DNA of 25,328 bases from M2408 sp044348665 (lineage in GTDB: Bacteria; Bacteroidota; Bacteroidia; Flavobacteriales_D; Crocinitomicaceae). Position numbers and translations under genes: made by a program. Location: contig JBIKSI010000036.1 of NCBI GenBank assembly GCA_044348665.1, positions 1 to 25,328 on the forward strand. Reading direction: 5' to 3'. This document shows, piece by piece, positions 25,219 through 25,328 of this stretch (position 1 is the stretch's first letter; the number at the start of each line of letters is the position of its first letter). The notes below the pieces were generated by a model. The model saw only the letters and a list, made by a program, of their open reading frames with translations, made no database searches and was not told the origin of the DNA.

Positions 25219-25328
25219 TTTTCGGACAACTGATTAAATTGTAATTTTAACAGTTGAATATGAAAAAAGAAAGAAGAAAATTTAGTGCTGCTTTCAAAGC
25301 AAAAGTTGCTATTGAAGCTATCAAAGAA
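25205..25328 (+). mobile_element. IS3-family insertion sequence, left end (runs off the window)
   Basis: The piece starts about where the flanking protease sequence ends (25205 is approximate) and holds a terminal-repeat-like CTCCCCATTTTTCGGACA, a short leader with a CAACTG/CAGTTG hairpin (25227-25232 and 25251-25256) and the start of a transposase gene. Many IS3 (IS150-type) ends share a CCCC...GGACA pattern, which supports the reading. The other end and target duplication are outside the window, so neither the length nor the exact boundary can be given. Confidence 0.75.
25260..25328 (+). CDS. IS3-family transposase OrfA, N-terminal fragment (cut by the window end)
   Basis: The 23 codons visible read MKKERRKFSAAFKAKVAIEA then IKE, the start of the helix-turn-helix (HTH_Tnp_1) domain of IS3-family OrfA, which binds the element's ends. 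IS3 elements make the active transposase by a -1 frameshift between orfA and orfB; that site would lie outside this window. Confidence 0.88.
   Translation, partial: MKKERRKFSAAFKAKVAIEAIKE

Overview
The window is AT-rich, gene-dense bacterial DNA from a member of the Bacteroidetes, most likely order Flavobacteriales. The evidence is: promoters of the TTG-N19-TAnnTTTG type instead of sigma-70 hexamers; a fused SecDF; a type B ribosomal protein L31; a secreted metalloprotease with a C-terminal type IX secretion (T9SS) sorting tail; a TonB-dependent receptor with a carboxypeptidase-regulatory-like front domain; and many small lipoproteins. Genus cannot be fixed from this text. No gene-free stretch exceeds about 165 bases. 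No tRNA, rRNA or CRISPR array was recognised.

Layout. 1-497: two inverted repeats and the 3' remnant of a WG-repeat protein. 596-4236: a hypothetical lipoprotein, then priA (replication restart). 4332-6770 (minus): a TonB-dependent outer-membrane receptor. 6925-9508: two tandem, closely similar lipoproteins followed by an overlapping family 4 glycosyltransferase. 9641-13167: export and translation genes, secDF then tatA (53 codons, 1 nt apart), then rpmE2 with its own consensus promoter and a strong terminator. 13322-17178 (minus): slt-type lytic transglycosylase, 2-hydroxyacid dehydrogenase, TSUP permease and aroC, closely packed in that transcription order. 17264-17518: yidD, divergent from the transglycosylase and closed by a bidirectional terminator. 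17537-20024 (minus): a lipoprotein made of two copies of one domain, an M43 metalloprotease gene broken by one in-frame TAA, and a small lipoprotein. 20186-24437: a 1000-residue M1 peptidase with a probable outer-membrane beta-barrel tail, and a secreted von Willebrand A protein. 24499-25328: a trypsin-like protease whose 5' end abuts an IS3-family insertion sequence that runs off the window.

Taken together this is mostly housekeeping (replication restart, Sec and Tat export, YidD, L31, chorismate synthesis, cell-wall turnover) with envelope and secreted proteins between. I do not see a convincing new multi-gene system. The most informative items are signs of gene decay and rearrangement: the M43 nonsense codon, the IS3 end that appears to supply the protease start codon, the WG-repeat gene cut inside a repeat unit, and two recent-looking duplications (tandem lipoproteins; the two-copy domain protein). 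Homology statements rest on recognised motifs only; no database search was run.
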